Shown here: positions 45,791 through 53,940 of the stretch, piece after piece
Layout: each line of letters opens with the position of its first letter
Numbering within the stretch: position 1 is the first letter of the stretch
Source: Clostridium chauvoei
GTDB lineage: Bacteria > Bacillota > Clostridia > Clostridiales > Clostridiaceae
Length of the DNA: 64,000 bases
Direction: 5' to 3'
NCBI RefSeq assembly: GCF_002327185.1
Contig: NZ_CP018624.1
Location: 682,001-746,000, forward strand
Notes under the pieces: generated by a model
What the model was told of the DNA's origin: nothing
The model's database searches: none
The model's input: the letters and a program-made list of their open reading frames with translations, nothing else
Program-made: the position numbers and the translations under genes

Positions 45791-46417
45791 TTTAGTAGAT
45801 GCAGAGATGTAGTTTTTAACATTTTCTAATACTTCATCTTCACCTACGTAAACTAAAATATCATTATTTTGAATTTTAAAATAAGGTCCTGGAGATAAAA
45901 AATGATCACCATCTCTTTTAATAGCAATTATAGTAGCTTTTGTATTATGCCAAAAGTTAAGTTCACCAATACTTTTATTAACAGCTATACTACCTTCTTC
46001 TACAATACTTTCAAATGGAATTATAGAGCCAACATTACGAAGTTGAGTTGCAAATTCTATTATAGAGTTAAGATTTTTTATAAGTTTTGAATCAAGTTCT
46101 TTTCTTTGTTTAATAAGGTCAAAGGTTTCATTATTAATTGCTGTAAAATCTGATTTAGTTTTAAATTTATTTAAAAATTCTTTAGCATGAATTTTGTTAT
46201 TTATTATTATTCCACTTTTTTCATTTACAGTAACTACATCCATATCTTTTAAAAGAGCTAAAGATCTTCTTATAGTTTCTGGAGATACATTATATAAACT
46301 AACAAGTGTCGTTCGACCTGTTATTTTACTTCCTTCAATAAAATCATTATTAACGATTCTATGAGCTATATCTACAGCGATTTTTATATAATTTGGGGTC
46401 TTGGTTTGTTTTGACAT
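45788..46417 (-). CDS. busR: BusR-like GntR/RCK_C transcription regulator
   Basis: Regulator of 209 residues: an N-terminal GntR winged helix (about 8-75; GRTTLVSLYNVSPETIRRSL), a helical linker (76-120), and a C-terminal RCK_C/TrkA_C domain (about 120-205; GSIAVNKSIGELNFWHN, then ATIIAIKRDG and PGPYFKIQNNDILVYVG). This architecture is that of BusR, which in lactococci and streptococci binds cyclic di-AMP and represses the glycine-betaine importer busAB. Here it is divergent from a BCCT osmolyte transporter, which supports the same logic. The regulator was not tested for c-di-AMP residues. Confidence 0.82.
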   Translation of the reverse strand: MSKQTKTPNYIKIAVDIAHRIVNNDFIEGSKITGRTTLVSLYNVSPETIRRSLALLKDMDVVTVNEKSGIIINNKIHAKEFLNKFKTKSDFTAINNETFDLIKQRKELDSKLIKNLNSIIEFATQLRNVGSIIPFESIVEEGSIAVNKSIGELNFWHNTKATIIAIKRDGDHFLSPGPYFKIQNNDILVYVGEDEVLENVKNYISASTK

Positions 46418-46492
46418 TTAAATACACTCCTTTATATAAGAAAGTTTATCATCTTAGACAATAAAAGTAAAATTTTTTATTTTTAATAAAAC

Positions 46493-46522
46493 TTGCACAA
46501 CTGACAACTTGTATGATATTAT
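46493..46522 (+). promoter_or_regulatory. Predicted promoter of the BCCT gene
   Basis: TTGCAC (46493-46498), 18-bp spacer, TATTAT (46517-46522). The first CAACTGACAACTT site falls within the spacer, so binding there would block RNA polymerase. Confidence 0.55.
46498..46510. promoter_or_regulatory. Operator-like repeat 1 (CAACT-GA-CAACTT)
   Basis: CAACTGACAACTT holds two CAACT half-sites 7 bp apart. An identical 13-mer recurs 68 bp downstream, at 46566-46578. Placement at the promoter between a BusR-like regulator and its likely target suggests a regulator site. Confidence 0.6.
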
Positions 46523-46528
46523 AAGTAT

Positions 46529-46560
46529 AACAGTTCCTGTAAAATACAGGAGTTAATTTT
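46529..46560 (+). promoter_or_regulatory. Leader hairpin between the two operator-like repeats
   Basis: TCCTGT (46535-46540) pairs with ACAGGA (46546-46551), followed by a T-rich stretch. It could act as a weak attenuator or protect the mRNA 5' end. Confidence 0.4.
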
Positions 46561-46565
46561 TAAGT

Positions 46566-46578
46566 CAACTGACAACTT
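46566..46578. promoter_or_regulatory. Operator-like repeat 2 (CAACT-GA-CAACTT)
   Basis: Exact copy of the 13-mer at 46498-46510, in the leader 33 bp before the BCCT start codon. Two spaced identical sites would suit a tetrameric, looping repressor such as BusR. Confidence 0.6.
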
Positions 46579-46610
46579 TTTAAAAGTTAAAAGTGTGCTA
46601 AGGAGGAATT

Positions 46611-48152
46611 ATGAAAAAGATAGAAAAAGGATTATTAAACAAAAATAATATTATTTTTGGAAGCTTTATTATTTTTTCAACAATAATATTTATTTGGGGA
46701 ACAGTTTTTAAGGAAAACTTTGAAGGGAGTATGAAGTCGATTTATTCTATATGTATAGAAAAGTTTTCATGGGCATATTGTGCTATGATGCTCATATTCT
46801 TTTTAGTATGTATATGGGCGGCTTTAAGTAAATTTAATAATATAAAATTAGGAGATGATGATTCAAAACCAGAATTTTCAAATATAAGTTGGTTTGCAAT
46901 GTTATTTAGTGCTGGTATTGGAATTGGATTAGTCTTTTGGGGAGTTGCAGAACCTCTAACTCATTATATTAATCCATTAAATATGGAAGGCATTACAGAG
47001 GAGGCAAGAAAGTTTGCATTTTCAAAAGCTTTTCTTCATATAGGGGTATCGGCTTGGGCGTGTTATGCTGTGTTAGCACTAGCATTAGCATATATTCATT
47101 ATAGAAGGAAAAAACCTTTATTAATAAGTAGTCTATTAATACCGTTAGTTGGAAAGGAAAAAGCAGAAGGGTTTTTAGGAAAAATTGTTGATATTTTTAC
47201 TGTATTTGCTACTATGGCAGGAATAATTACTTCATTAGGAATGGGGACACTACAAGTTACAAGTGGGTTAAATTATTTATTTAATATACCTGAAACAAAT
47301 ACTGTAAAAATATTAATAATATCTATAATAACGGTATTATTTTTAATTTCAGCCTGTACAGGGGTAAAGAAAGGAATAAAATTATTATCTAATGCTAATA
47401 TAGCACTAGCATTTTTATTATTTGCTATGGCTATAATTATAGGACCAAAGAATGAACTATTAAGAAACGTGTTTTTAGGGTTACAAGGATATGGAGTTGA
47501 TTTATTAACTACAAATAATAATATTTTTATAAAAGGACAATGGTATGAAAAATGGACTATATTTTATTGGGGATGGTGGATTGCTTGGGCACCTTCTGTA
47601 GCAATATTTATAGCTAGAGTCTCAAAAGGAAGAACAATAAAAGAGTTTATACTTGGAGTTTTATTTATACCAGCAGGTTTTTGCGTAGCTTGGATGGGTG
47701 TATTTGGAAACTTAGGAGTAAGTGCACCTATTGAAGTTGGAAAAATTGCAATACAAAAAGTAGAAACATCGATGTTTATGATTTTTGAGCAATATCCATT
47801 TGGAAATTTAATGTCTGTTATTGCAATAATATTATTAATAACTTTTTTTGTTACAAGTGCAGATTCAGCAACTTATGTTTTAGGAATGATAACATGCAAT
47901 GGAGAGACTAAAGTGAAAAATAGTAGAAAAATAATTTTAGGGGTAGCGTTATCTTTATTAACTATCGTACTTTTGTTTGCCGGTGGATTAACAACAATAC
48001 AAAATGCATCAATAATAGCTGCTCTCCCTTTTGGTATAGTTATGATAATTGCAATAAGTGGATTTATAAAAGAACTATATGTGTATGAAACAAAGATCGA
48101 GTATAAAGAAAGAAAACAGAAAAGTTTTAATCTAAAAACTATAGAACGTTGA
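46611..48152 (+). CDS. BCCT-family betaine/choline/carnitine transporter
   Basis: Na+- or H+-coupled importer of compatible solutes, 513 residues with 12 predicted helices. The signature stretches are WFAMLFSAGIGIGLVFWGVAEP, then AFLHIGVSAWACYAV, and WTIFYWGWWIAWAPSVAIFIAR (split: WTIFYWGWWIAW and APSVAIFIAR), the Trp-rich segment that forms the cation-pi box for trimethylammonium groups. ITFFVTSADSATYVL near residue 420 is also typical. It should bring in glycine betaine, choline or carnitine under osmotic stress. It is divergent from the BusR-like regulator with duplicated sites in its promoter region. AGGAGG precedes the ATG. Confidence 0.92.
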   Translation: MKKIEKGLLNKNNIIFGSFIIFSTIIFIWGTVFKENFEGSMKSIYSICIEKFSWAYCAMMLIFFLVCIWAALSKFNNIKLGDDDSKPEFSNISWFAMLFSAGIGIGLVFWGVAEPLTHYINPLNMEGITEEARKFAFSKAFLHIGVSAWACYAVLALALAYIHYRRKKPLLISSLLIPLVGKEKAEGFLGKIVDIFTVFATMAGIITSLGMGTLQVTSGLNYLFNIPETNTVKILIISIITVLFLISACTGVKKGIKLLSNANIALAFLLFAMAIIIGPKNELLRNVFLGLQGYGVDLLTTNNNIFIKGQWYEKWTIFYWGWWIAWAPSVAIFIARVSKGRTIKEFILGVLFIPAGFCVAWMGVFGNLGVSAPIEVGKIAIQKVETSMFMIFEQYPFGNLMSVIAIILLITFFVTSADSATYVLGMITCNGETKVKNSRKIILGVALSLLTIVLLFAGGLTTIQNASIIAALPFGIVMIIAISGFIKELYVYETKIEYKERKQKSFNLKTIER

Positions 48153-48211
48153 ATTTAATTTTTCATTAGCCTATAATTAAAACATTAATCTAGTTTTATG
48201 AGGTAGTAATA

Positions 48212-50488
48212 ATGAATAGAAATTTAGAGATAGAAAAGAAGATACTTCAAGAGAAAAGAAAAAAAATTGATGGAGAGTTAGAAGAGAAAAGAAAAAATCA
48301 AGATAATATAGGAGCTAAACTTAGGGATTTAACTAAAGAGGCGAGAGGATCTTATAGTGAAGAGAAAGAAACTACAGAAAAAATATATTCTGTATTAAAA
48401 AAGGATATAGAAAGCTATGAAGAAGCGTTAAAGTCTCCTTATTTTGGGCGTGTTGATTTTAGGGAGCTTAGAGGTGAAGAGGAAAGTATTTATATAGGTA
48501 AGCAGGGGATAAGTTCAACAGTTGATGGTGAAGAAGTTATTGTTGATTGGAGAGCTCCTGTTTCAGATCTTTATTATAGTGGGACAGGGGGATATGCATA
48601 CTATAAGGCTCCTTCAGGAATAATAGAGGGAAATCTATCTTTAAAGAGGAAATTTCTTTTTAAAGAAGATGAATTGTCTGAAATTTTCGATGAGGGAATA
48701 AATGAAATTATTATAAATCAAGCAGAAGGAACAGATTTAGTTGATGAATTTCTTAAAATAAACCTTGAAGAAAGTAGAGGTAAAAAGTTAAAGGAAGTAG
48801 TTGCAACTATACAAAAAGAACAAAATGACATTATAAGATGGCCCAAAAATCTTCCAATAATAGTTCAAGGATCAGCAGGGTCAGGAAAGACTACAATAGC
48901 TCTGCATAGACTTGCTTATTTATTATATAGATATGCTGATACTATAGAAGGAAAAGATATATTAGTATTAGCACCTAATAAACTATTTTTAGATTATATA
49001 TCAGAAATATTACCTAATCTTGGTGTAGATCAAGTAAAGCAAACCACATTTCAAGACTTAGTTTGTAAGAGATTGAAATTAAAGGGGAAAATAAAAAACA
49101 AAGACGAAAAAATTAAAGAGATAATAGAGCTTAAAGATGATAAAAATAGAAATCTAATTACTAAATCATCAGAAATAAAAGGTACTTTAGAATTTAAAGA
49201 AGCTATAGATAGATATATTGCATTATTAGAAAGTGATTTTGTTGATATTAAAGATATAGTAGTAAAAGGATATGTAGTTTTTACAAGAAAAGAAATAGTT
49301 AGATTATATTTAAAAGATTTAAAGACCTTCCCTATTAATAAAAGAAAAGATGAGATAAAAAGATATTTAGGATTGAAATTAAAAGAAAAAATAGAAAGTC
49401 TTTGTCTTCAAGTTGACGCTGAATGGGAAGTTAAAATAAAGCAAATAAAACAAGAAATGCCTGATGGTGGAGAGAGAAGAGAAAAATTAATAGAAGTATA
49501 TGGTGCTAGAGATGAAATTAAAAACTATATAAAGTCTAATACTAAAAAAGATATGAATGAGTATTTTAAAAATTGGAGAGGGATAACTTCAAAGGATATT
49601 TATTTAAATTTATTTAGAGATAAAGAACTTTTTGAAATAGCAACTTTAGGTAGAGTTTCATATGAAGAATTTGAATTTATGAAGGATGAGGTTTTAAAGA
49701 ATGGAGAACTTGGAATCATAGATGAAGATGATTTAGCACCACTTCTTTATATAAACTTACTATTAGAAGGTGTATTAGAGAAAGAAAAATTTAAACATAT
49801 AGTAGTAGATGAAGCACAAGACTATAATCCATTCCAAATATATTTAATAAATAGATTATCAAAGGGAAATTCTTTAACCTTAGTTGGAGATTTAGCACAA
49901 GGAATTTATTATTATAAGGGTGTAAAAACTTGGGAAGATGTTACTCAGGGTGTCTTTAATGGAAAGGCTACTTATATACAATTAACTCAAAGTTATAGAT
50001 CTACAGTTGAAATAATTGATTTTGCAAATGGAGCACTAAAAGCGCAAAATCTTGGCTTAAAGTCAGCTAAGCCAGTTTTAAGACATGGTAAAGAACCTGA
50101 AGTTATAAAATGTAATGAAAAAAATGAAGTAGTAAATATTATAAATGATATAATTAAAAAGATTCAAGATCAGGGTAAGAGTAGTATTGCTATTATAACT
50201 AAGGGGATAGAAGAGGGTAAAGAAGTAGAAAAGTTACTTAAAAAGAGTAGTAAGAATAAAATCGCTTTAATAAAGGGAACAGAGAAAAAATCACCAGGAG
50301 ATATAGCGATTATTCCTGCCTATTTAACAAAAGGATTAGAGTTCGATGCTACTATTATATACAATCCAAGTGAAGATAATTATGGAAATAATCTTTTAGA
50401 TCAAAGATTATTATATGTAGCTTTAACAAGGGCATTACATAGCGAATATGTAATAGAAATTGAAAATAAAACAAGTATGATAAAATAA
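48212..50488 (+). CDS. helD: RNA polymerase recycling motor HelD (UvrD/Rep-like)
   Basis: ATP-driven protein that frees RNA polymerase from stalled or spent complexes. The 758-residue protein has a long N-terminal coiled coil (about 1-60, EKKILQEKRKKIDGELEEKR), the typical YIGKQGISS and VDWRAPVSDLYY stretch, Walker A GSAGSGKTT near 220-228, Walker B VVDEAQDY near 531-538, and the C-terminal helicase motifs LTQSYRST and TKGLEFDA. This N-terminal arm separates HelD from true UvrD/Rep helicases. Monocistronic. Confidence 0.92.
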   Translation: MNRNLEIEKKILQEKRKKIDGELEEKRKNQDNIGAKLRDLTKEARGSYSEEKETTEKIYSVLKKDIESYEEALKSPYFGRVDFRELRGEEESIYIGKQGISSTVDGEEVIVDWRAPVSDLYYSGTGGYAYYKAPSGIIEGNLSLKRKFLFKEDELSEIFDEGINEIIINQAEGTDLVDEFLKINLEESRGKKLKEVVATIQKEQNDIIRWPKNLPIIVQGSAGSGKTTIALHRLAYLLYRYADTIEGKDILVLAPNKLFLDYISEILPNLGVDQVKQTTFQDLVCKRLKLKGKIKNKDEKIKEIIELKDDKNRNLITKSSEIKGTLEFKEAIDRYIALLESDFVDIKDIVVKGYVVFTRKEIVRLYLKDLKTFPINKRKDEIKRYLGLKLKEKIESLCLQVDAEWEVKIKQIKQEMPDGGERREKLIEVYGARDEIKNYIKSNTKKDMNEYFKNWRGITSKDIYLNLFRDKELFEIATLGRVSYEEFEFMKDEVLKNGELGIIDEDDLAPLLYINLLLEGVLEKEKFKHIVVDEAQDYNPFQIYLINRLSKGNSLTLVGDLAQGIYYYKGVKTWEDVTQGVFNGKATYIQLTQSYRSTVEIIDFANGALKAQNLGLKSAKPVLRHGKEPEVIKCNEKNEVVNIINDIIKKIQDQGKSSIAIITKGIEEGKEVEKLLKKSSKNKIALIKGTEKKSPGDIAIIPAYLTKGLEFDATIIYNPSEDNYGNNLLDQRLLYVALTRALHSEYVIEIENKTSMIK

Positions 50489-50586
50489 TAACAATCTATG
50501 GATAATAATTATTATTTTGGAGGAAAATGAAGAAAATAAGCGATAGATACTCTAAATGGGAATTTATAATTTTGTTACAAATAAAT

Positions 50587-50631
50587 TAATATGTTAAAAT
50601 TTAATATGTTAAAATTTAATATGTTAAAATT
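50587..50631 (+). repeat. Three tandem copies of a 15-bp unit
   Basis: TAATATGTTAAAATT is repeated exactly three times head to tail, about 60 bp before the flavodiiron gene. Each copy contains a -10-like TTAAAAT, and a TTGTTA lies about 14 bp upstream of the first copy, so the array may form part of the promoter. Confidence 0.85.
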
Positions 50632-50690
50632 ATGAATTTAAATTAAGGTTATATATAAATTGCATTAGATTTATTTAGGAGGTATTTTAG

Positions 50691-51863
50691 ATGGCAGCAG
50701 AATTGTTAAAAAACAATATATATTGGATAGGAGTAAAGGATCCAGATCTAAAGATATTCGATATAATAATGGAAACTAAAAAAGGTACTACATATAATTC
50801 ATATGTTATAAATGATGAAAAGGTAGCAGTAGTAGACACAGTTAAAAATGGTTATTATGATGAATTCAAAAAGAATCTAATTGAAGTAATTGGTGAGAAA
50901 AAAGTAGATTATGTAATAGTACATCATACTGAATTAGATCATAGTGGTTCTTTAATTCAACTAATAAAGGATTATCCAGAAGTTAAGGTTGTAGCTTCAA
51001 AAGCTGCATTAAATTATCTTAAAAATATTTTAAATATAGAATTCAATGCAATAGAGGCAAAGGAAGATTTAGTATTAGGAAAAACTACTCTAAAGTTTAT
51101 AATGGCACCAAATCTTCATTGGCCAGATACAATGTTTACTTATATAAAAGATGAAAAATTCATTTTCACATGTGATTTTACAGGATGTCATTATAGTCCT
51201 TTATGTAAAATGACAGATAGTTTTGGCGAAGAGTATTTTGTTGAAATGAAATACTATTTTGATTGTATAATGGGACCATTTAAGAAGTTTGTAAATATGG
51301 GACTAGATAAGATAAAAGATTTAGAGATAGAATATATTGCACCAAGTCACGGGCCAGTTCATACAAGCAATATAGATGGGATTTTAAAATTATATAGAGA
51401 ATGGGCGGTAGAGACACCAGTAGATAATAAAAAGGTAGAAATATTCTACATATCAGCTTATGGAAATACAGAAGCAATGGCTAACTTTATGAAAGAAAAG
51501 TTAGAAGAAAAGGGATTTAAAGCAGATGTAACAGAAATAACATCAATTCCTTTAGAAGAATGTGCAGCTAAAATAGAAAAAGCAAAAGGATTTATGGTAG
51601 GATCACCAACTATAAATCAAGATGCAGTTAAACCTTCTTGGGATTTATTATCTGTAGTGAGTCCAGTAGTAAATAGAGGTAAAGCTGCTTTAGCCTTTGG
51701 CTCATATGGATGGAGTGGAGAAGGCGTAAAAATGCTTACTTCAAGGCTGAAAGATTTAAAGCTTAAAACAGTAGAACCTGGATTATCATTCTGTTTTGTA
51801 CCTTCAGAAGAAGAATATAAAAAAGCAGAAGAAGCAGTAAATAAATTTATAGAACTTATGTAA
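50691..51863 (+). CDS. fprA: Flavodiiron protein, FprA type (oxygen/NO reductase)
   Basis: Protects an anaerobe by reducing O2 to water or NO to N2O. The 390-residue protein has an N-terminal metallo-beta-lactamase-like diiron domain (about 1-245) with HHTELDH at 78-84 giving the HxExDH ligands, further His in APNLHWPDT and APSHGP, and a C-terminal flavodoxin domain (about 250-390) with the FMN loop SAYGNTEAM and GSPTINQD. No rubredoxin is fused. AGGAGG is 8-9 nt before the ATG. A 15-bp repeat array precedes it. Confidence 0.94.
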   Translation: MAAELLKNNIYWIGVKDPDLKIFDIIMETKKGTTYNSYVINDEKVAVVDTVKNGYYDEFKKNLIEVIGEKKVDYVIVHHTELDHSGSLIQLIKDYPEVKVVASKAALNYLKNILNIEFNAIEAKEDLVLGKTTLKFIMAPNLHWPDTMFTYIKDEKFIFTCDFTGCHYSPLCKMTDSFGEEYFVEMKYYFDCIMGPFKKFVNMGLDKIKDLEIEYIAPSHGPVHTSNIDGILKLYREWAVETPVDNKKVEIFYISAYGNTEAMANFMKEKLEEKGFKADVTEITSIPLEECAAKIEKAKGFMVGSPTINQDAVKPSWDLLSVVSPVVNRGKAALAFGSYGWSGEGVKMLTSRLKDLKLKTVEPGLSFCFVPSEEEYKKAEEAVNKFIELM

Positions 51864-51867
51864 AAAA

Positions 51868-51921
51868 ACAAGGCTAATTGCAATTTTATTTAAAAAATAA
51901 AGTTGCATATAGCCTTTTTAT
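51868..51921 (+). terminator. Terminator after fprA
   Basis: AAGGCTA (51870-51876) with TAGCCTT (51910-51916) plus inner TTGCAA/TTGCAT pairs, then a T run. Confidence 0.75.
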
Positions 51922-52037
51922 TATGAATTAAAATATATACATTGGATAAAATAAAATTATGTATTTTTAAAAAAAAATGATATAATTTTATTTTGTATAT
52001 TAAAGTAAATAATAATAGAAATATAAGGGAGAAAAAA

Positions 52038-52997
52038 ATGAATTACATTATATTATTAGTTGGATTTTTCTTATTAATTAAGGGTGCAGATATATTTGTT
52101 GATGGTGCTGCTAAGATAGCTAAAAAATTAGGAATACCTGCAGTAATAGTAGGCTTAACTATAGTATCTCTAGGAACTAGCGCTCCAGAACTTGCAATTA
52201 GTTTAATCTCTTCATTACAAGGGAATAATGGTATAACTATTGGAAATGTTTTGGGATCTAATATTTTTAATACTCTAATGGTTTTAGGAGTAACAGCCAT
52301 AATAATGCCTATAGTAATAAAAAAATCAACTATAATGAAGGATTACATAATAAATGTTTTAGTTGCAATATTATTAATAATTTTAACTTTTGGATCAAGT
52401 GTATTTGGTGGTGAAGCTATAATAACTAGGCTTAATGGAATTATATTTTTAATAGTATGTATAGCTTATGTTATTTATCTTATTATTTCAGCTAAAAATA
52501 ATAATGAAACATTAGCAAATGAAAGTCTGCAAGATATAAAAGTTATTTCATGCTTAATAAAAGTTATTATTGGAGTAACTGGAGTTATAATCGGAGGTAA
52601 ATTAGTAGTAGATTCTGCTACGAACATAGCCTATTCTTTTGGAATGAGTGAGAAGTTAGTAGGTTTAACAATAGTTGCTGTAGGTACATCGCTTCCTGAA
52701 TTAGTAACATCAATGGTAGCAGCAATTAAAGGTGAAAATGATATTGCTATAGGAAATGTATTAGGATCTAATATATTTAATATACTTTTAATATTAGGTA
52801 CATCAGCTGTGATTAATCCTATTCCAGTAGCAATAAATTTAAGTATAGATATGATTTTCTTAATTATTGTAAGTATATTATTAGGTTTCTTTATGTTTAC
52901 TGGAAAAAATAAAGAAACTAAATTAAGTAAGATAGAAGGTATAGCTTTAGTTATTTTATATATTGGTTATGTAGTTTATATAGTTATGAGAAACTAA
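52038..52997 (+). CDS. Calcium/sodium antiporter, CaCA family (YrbG-like)
   Basis: Cation exchanger of 319 residues with about ten helices in two inverted halves. Each half carries the alpha-repeat ion site: GLTIVSLGTSAPELAIS near 42-58 and GLTIVAVGTSLPELVTS near 209-225, each followed by GNVLGSNIFN. These are the hallmarks of K+-independent Ca2+/Na+ exchangers of the YrbG type. The ATG at 52038 is used because AAGGGAG lies 7 nt upstream; the upstream in-frame TTG at 51993 has none. The small Cys/His-rich gene follows. Confidence 0.9.
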   Translation: MNYIILLVGFFLLIKGADIFVDGAAKIAKKLGIPAVIVGLTIVSLGTSAPELAISLISSLQGNNGITIGNVLGSNIFNTLMVLGVTAIIMPIVIKKSTIMKDYIINVLVAILLIILTFGSSVFGGEAIITRLNGIIFLIVCIAYVIYLIISAKNNNETLANESLQDIKVISCLIKVIIGVTGVIIGGKLVVDSATNIAYSFGMSEKLVGLTIVAVGTSLPELVTSMVAAIKGENDIAIGNVLGSNIFNILLILGTSAVINPIPVAINLSIDMIFLIIVSILLGFFMFTGKNKETKLSKIEGIALVILYIGYVVYIVMRN

Positions 52998-53092
52998 TTT
53001 GGAATTATCTATCAAGATATCAATTCTTTATATAGGATTATTATTATAAAAATGCAGATAATAATAGTATCAACTATTAAGGAGTGATATAA

Positions 53093-53227
53093 ATGAGTAA
53101 AGAATGTTGTTGTGAACATAATCATGATAATATAAAAAATCATAGTCATGATGAAAAACATAAATGTGGAGATCATTGTTGTGGCAAAGAAAAGAAAACT
53201 GCAACTAACAATCAATGGGGAAAATAA
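53093..53227 (+). CDS. Small Cys/His-rich protein (44 aa), likely metal-binding
   Basis: A 44-residue ORF behind an AAGGAGTGAT ribosome site 5-6 nt away, so it is very probably translated. It begins MSKECCCEHNHD, continues NHSHDEKHKCGDHCCGK and ends with a Trp-Gly-Lys tail. Six Cys and six His in the first 31 residues are arranged in CCC, HNHD, HSHD and CxxHCC clusters. This is typical of metal-chelating small proteins or tails (nickel, zinc, copper). It is followed by a terminator and lies after a cation exchanger. No family recognised. Confidence 0.75.
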   Translation: MSKECCCEHNHDNIKNHSHDEKHKCGDHCCGKEKKTATNNQWGK

Positions 53228-53234
53228 TTTAGAT

Positions 53235-53276
53235 AAAAGAAGTTTTTAAGATTACTTAGAAACTTCTTTTTCTTTT
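53235..53276 (+). terminator. Terminator after the Cys/His-rich gene
   Basis: AAAAGAAGTTT (53235-53245) with AAACTTCTTTT (53260-53270), then T-rich tail. Confidence 0.8.
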
Positions 53277-53393
53277 AAATTTAACGGGTTTATTAAGAAA
53301 AAAGTTATGTTAACAATATATTCATTATTTTTATTAGATATTGATACGAAAATAAAAAGTTTATTAAAAATATTGAAAAAAATTATACATAAT

Positions 53394-53555
53394 TTGACAA
53401 GAGCGTAAAAATATATTATTCTTATAAAGTAATATAATATGTCACGAATATTATAGCACTAGGGGGATATGTATCACTGCACACGATCTTCAGGATACCC
53501 CTAAATACTTCCAAACAAAAGTTATATTATTAAATATAACTTTTTTTATTTTAAC
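53394..53555 (+). ncRNA. Unidentified structured small RNA with own promoter and terminator
   Basis: Promoter TTGACA (53394-53399), 17-bp spacer, TATTCT (53417-53422) predicts a start near 53429. The RNA of about 120 nt has hairpin 1, TATAATAT/ATATTATA (53433-53440 with 53448-53455; loop GTCACGA); hairpin 2, TAGGGG/CCCCTA (53460-53465 with 53498-53503) with inner TAT/ATA and CTG/CAG pairs; a single-stranded linker AAATACTTCCAAAC; and terminator GTTATATT/AATATAAC (53521-53542) with seven T. No ORF. I recognise no Rfam class. It lies 83 bp before a small membrane-protein ORF, so a leader role is possible too. Confidence 0.6.
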
Positions 53556-53631
53556 TAAAATCTAATATAACTATTTCATAGATAAAAACATATCATATAT
53601 TAGAATACCTTTTAAAAGGAAGAATGGTAAT

Positions 53632-53763
53632 ATGAAATTAATGCAGGTGTTATTGATAATAGCTGTAGGAGTAATTATGGCTTTAATTGATGTGACTCCA
53701 TATTTAGAAGCATATAATAAAATAAATAAACCAAAGAAAAAGAAGAAAGAAGATAATAAATGA
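53632..53763 (+). CDS. Small single-pass membrane protein (43 aa)
   Basis: ATG at 53632 with AAAGGAAGA about 8 nt upstream; TGA at 53761-53763. The product has one hydrophobic helix (LMQVLLIIAVGVIMALI, about 3-19), a short DVTPYLEAYNKI stretch and a basic tail KPKKKKKEDNK, the build of many short bacterial membrane proteins. It follows the small RNA and is closed by its own terminator. No family recognised. Confidence 0.6.
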   Translation: MKLMQVLLIIAVGVIMALIDVTPYLEAYNKINKPKKKKKEDNK

Positions 53764-53793
53764 ATATTTCAATGGAAAGCTTAACTTATAAGA

Positions 53794-53850
53794 AATAAGT
53801 ACAATTAAAGTAGATATTACAAATATTAATTGTACTTATTTTTATTTTAT
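53794..53850 (+). terminator. Terminator after the 43-aa ORF
   Basis: Perfect 15-bp stem AATAAGTACAATTAA (53794-53808) with TTAATTGTACTTATT (53826-53840), followed by T-rich sequence. Confidence 0.85.
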
Positions 53851-53940
53851 TACTTATTAACAAAAATATAAAAAAGTTTTTATGGCATACATGGTATAAT
53901 TCATTATATAATATAAATTTATAATATTTGGAGGAATGAA

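Noticed and set aside
46529..46560. Full Rho-independent terminator in the BCCT leader
   Set aside because: The stem is short (6 bp) and the T run is interrupted, so only a weak attenuator or stability hairpin is claimed.
50587..50631. CRISPR array
   Set aside because: Only three 15-bp units without spacers; a simple tandem repeat.
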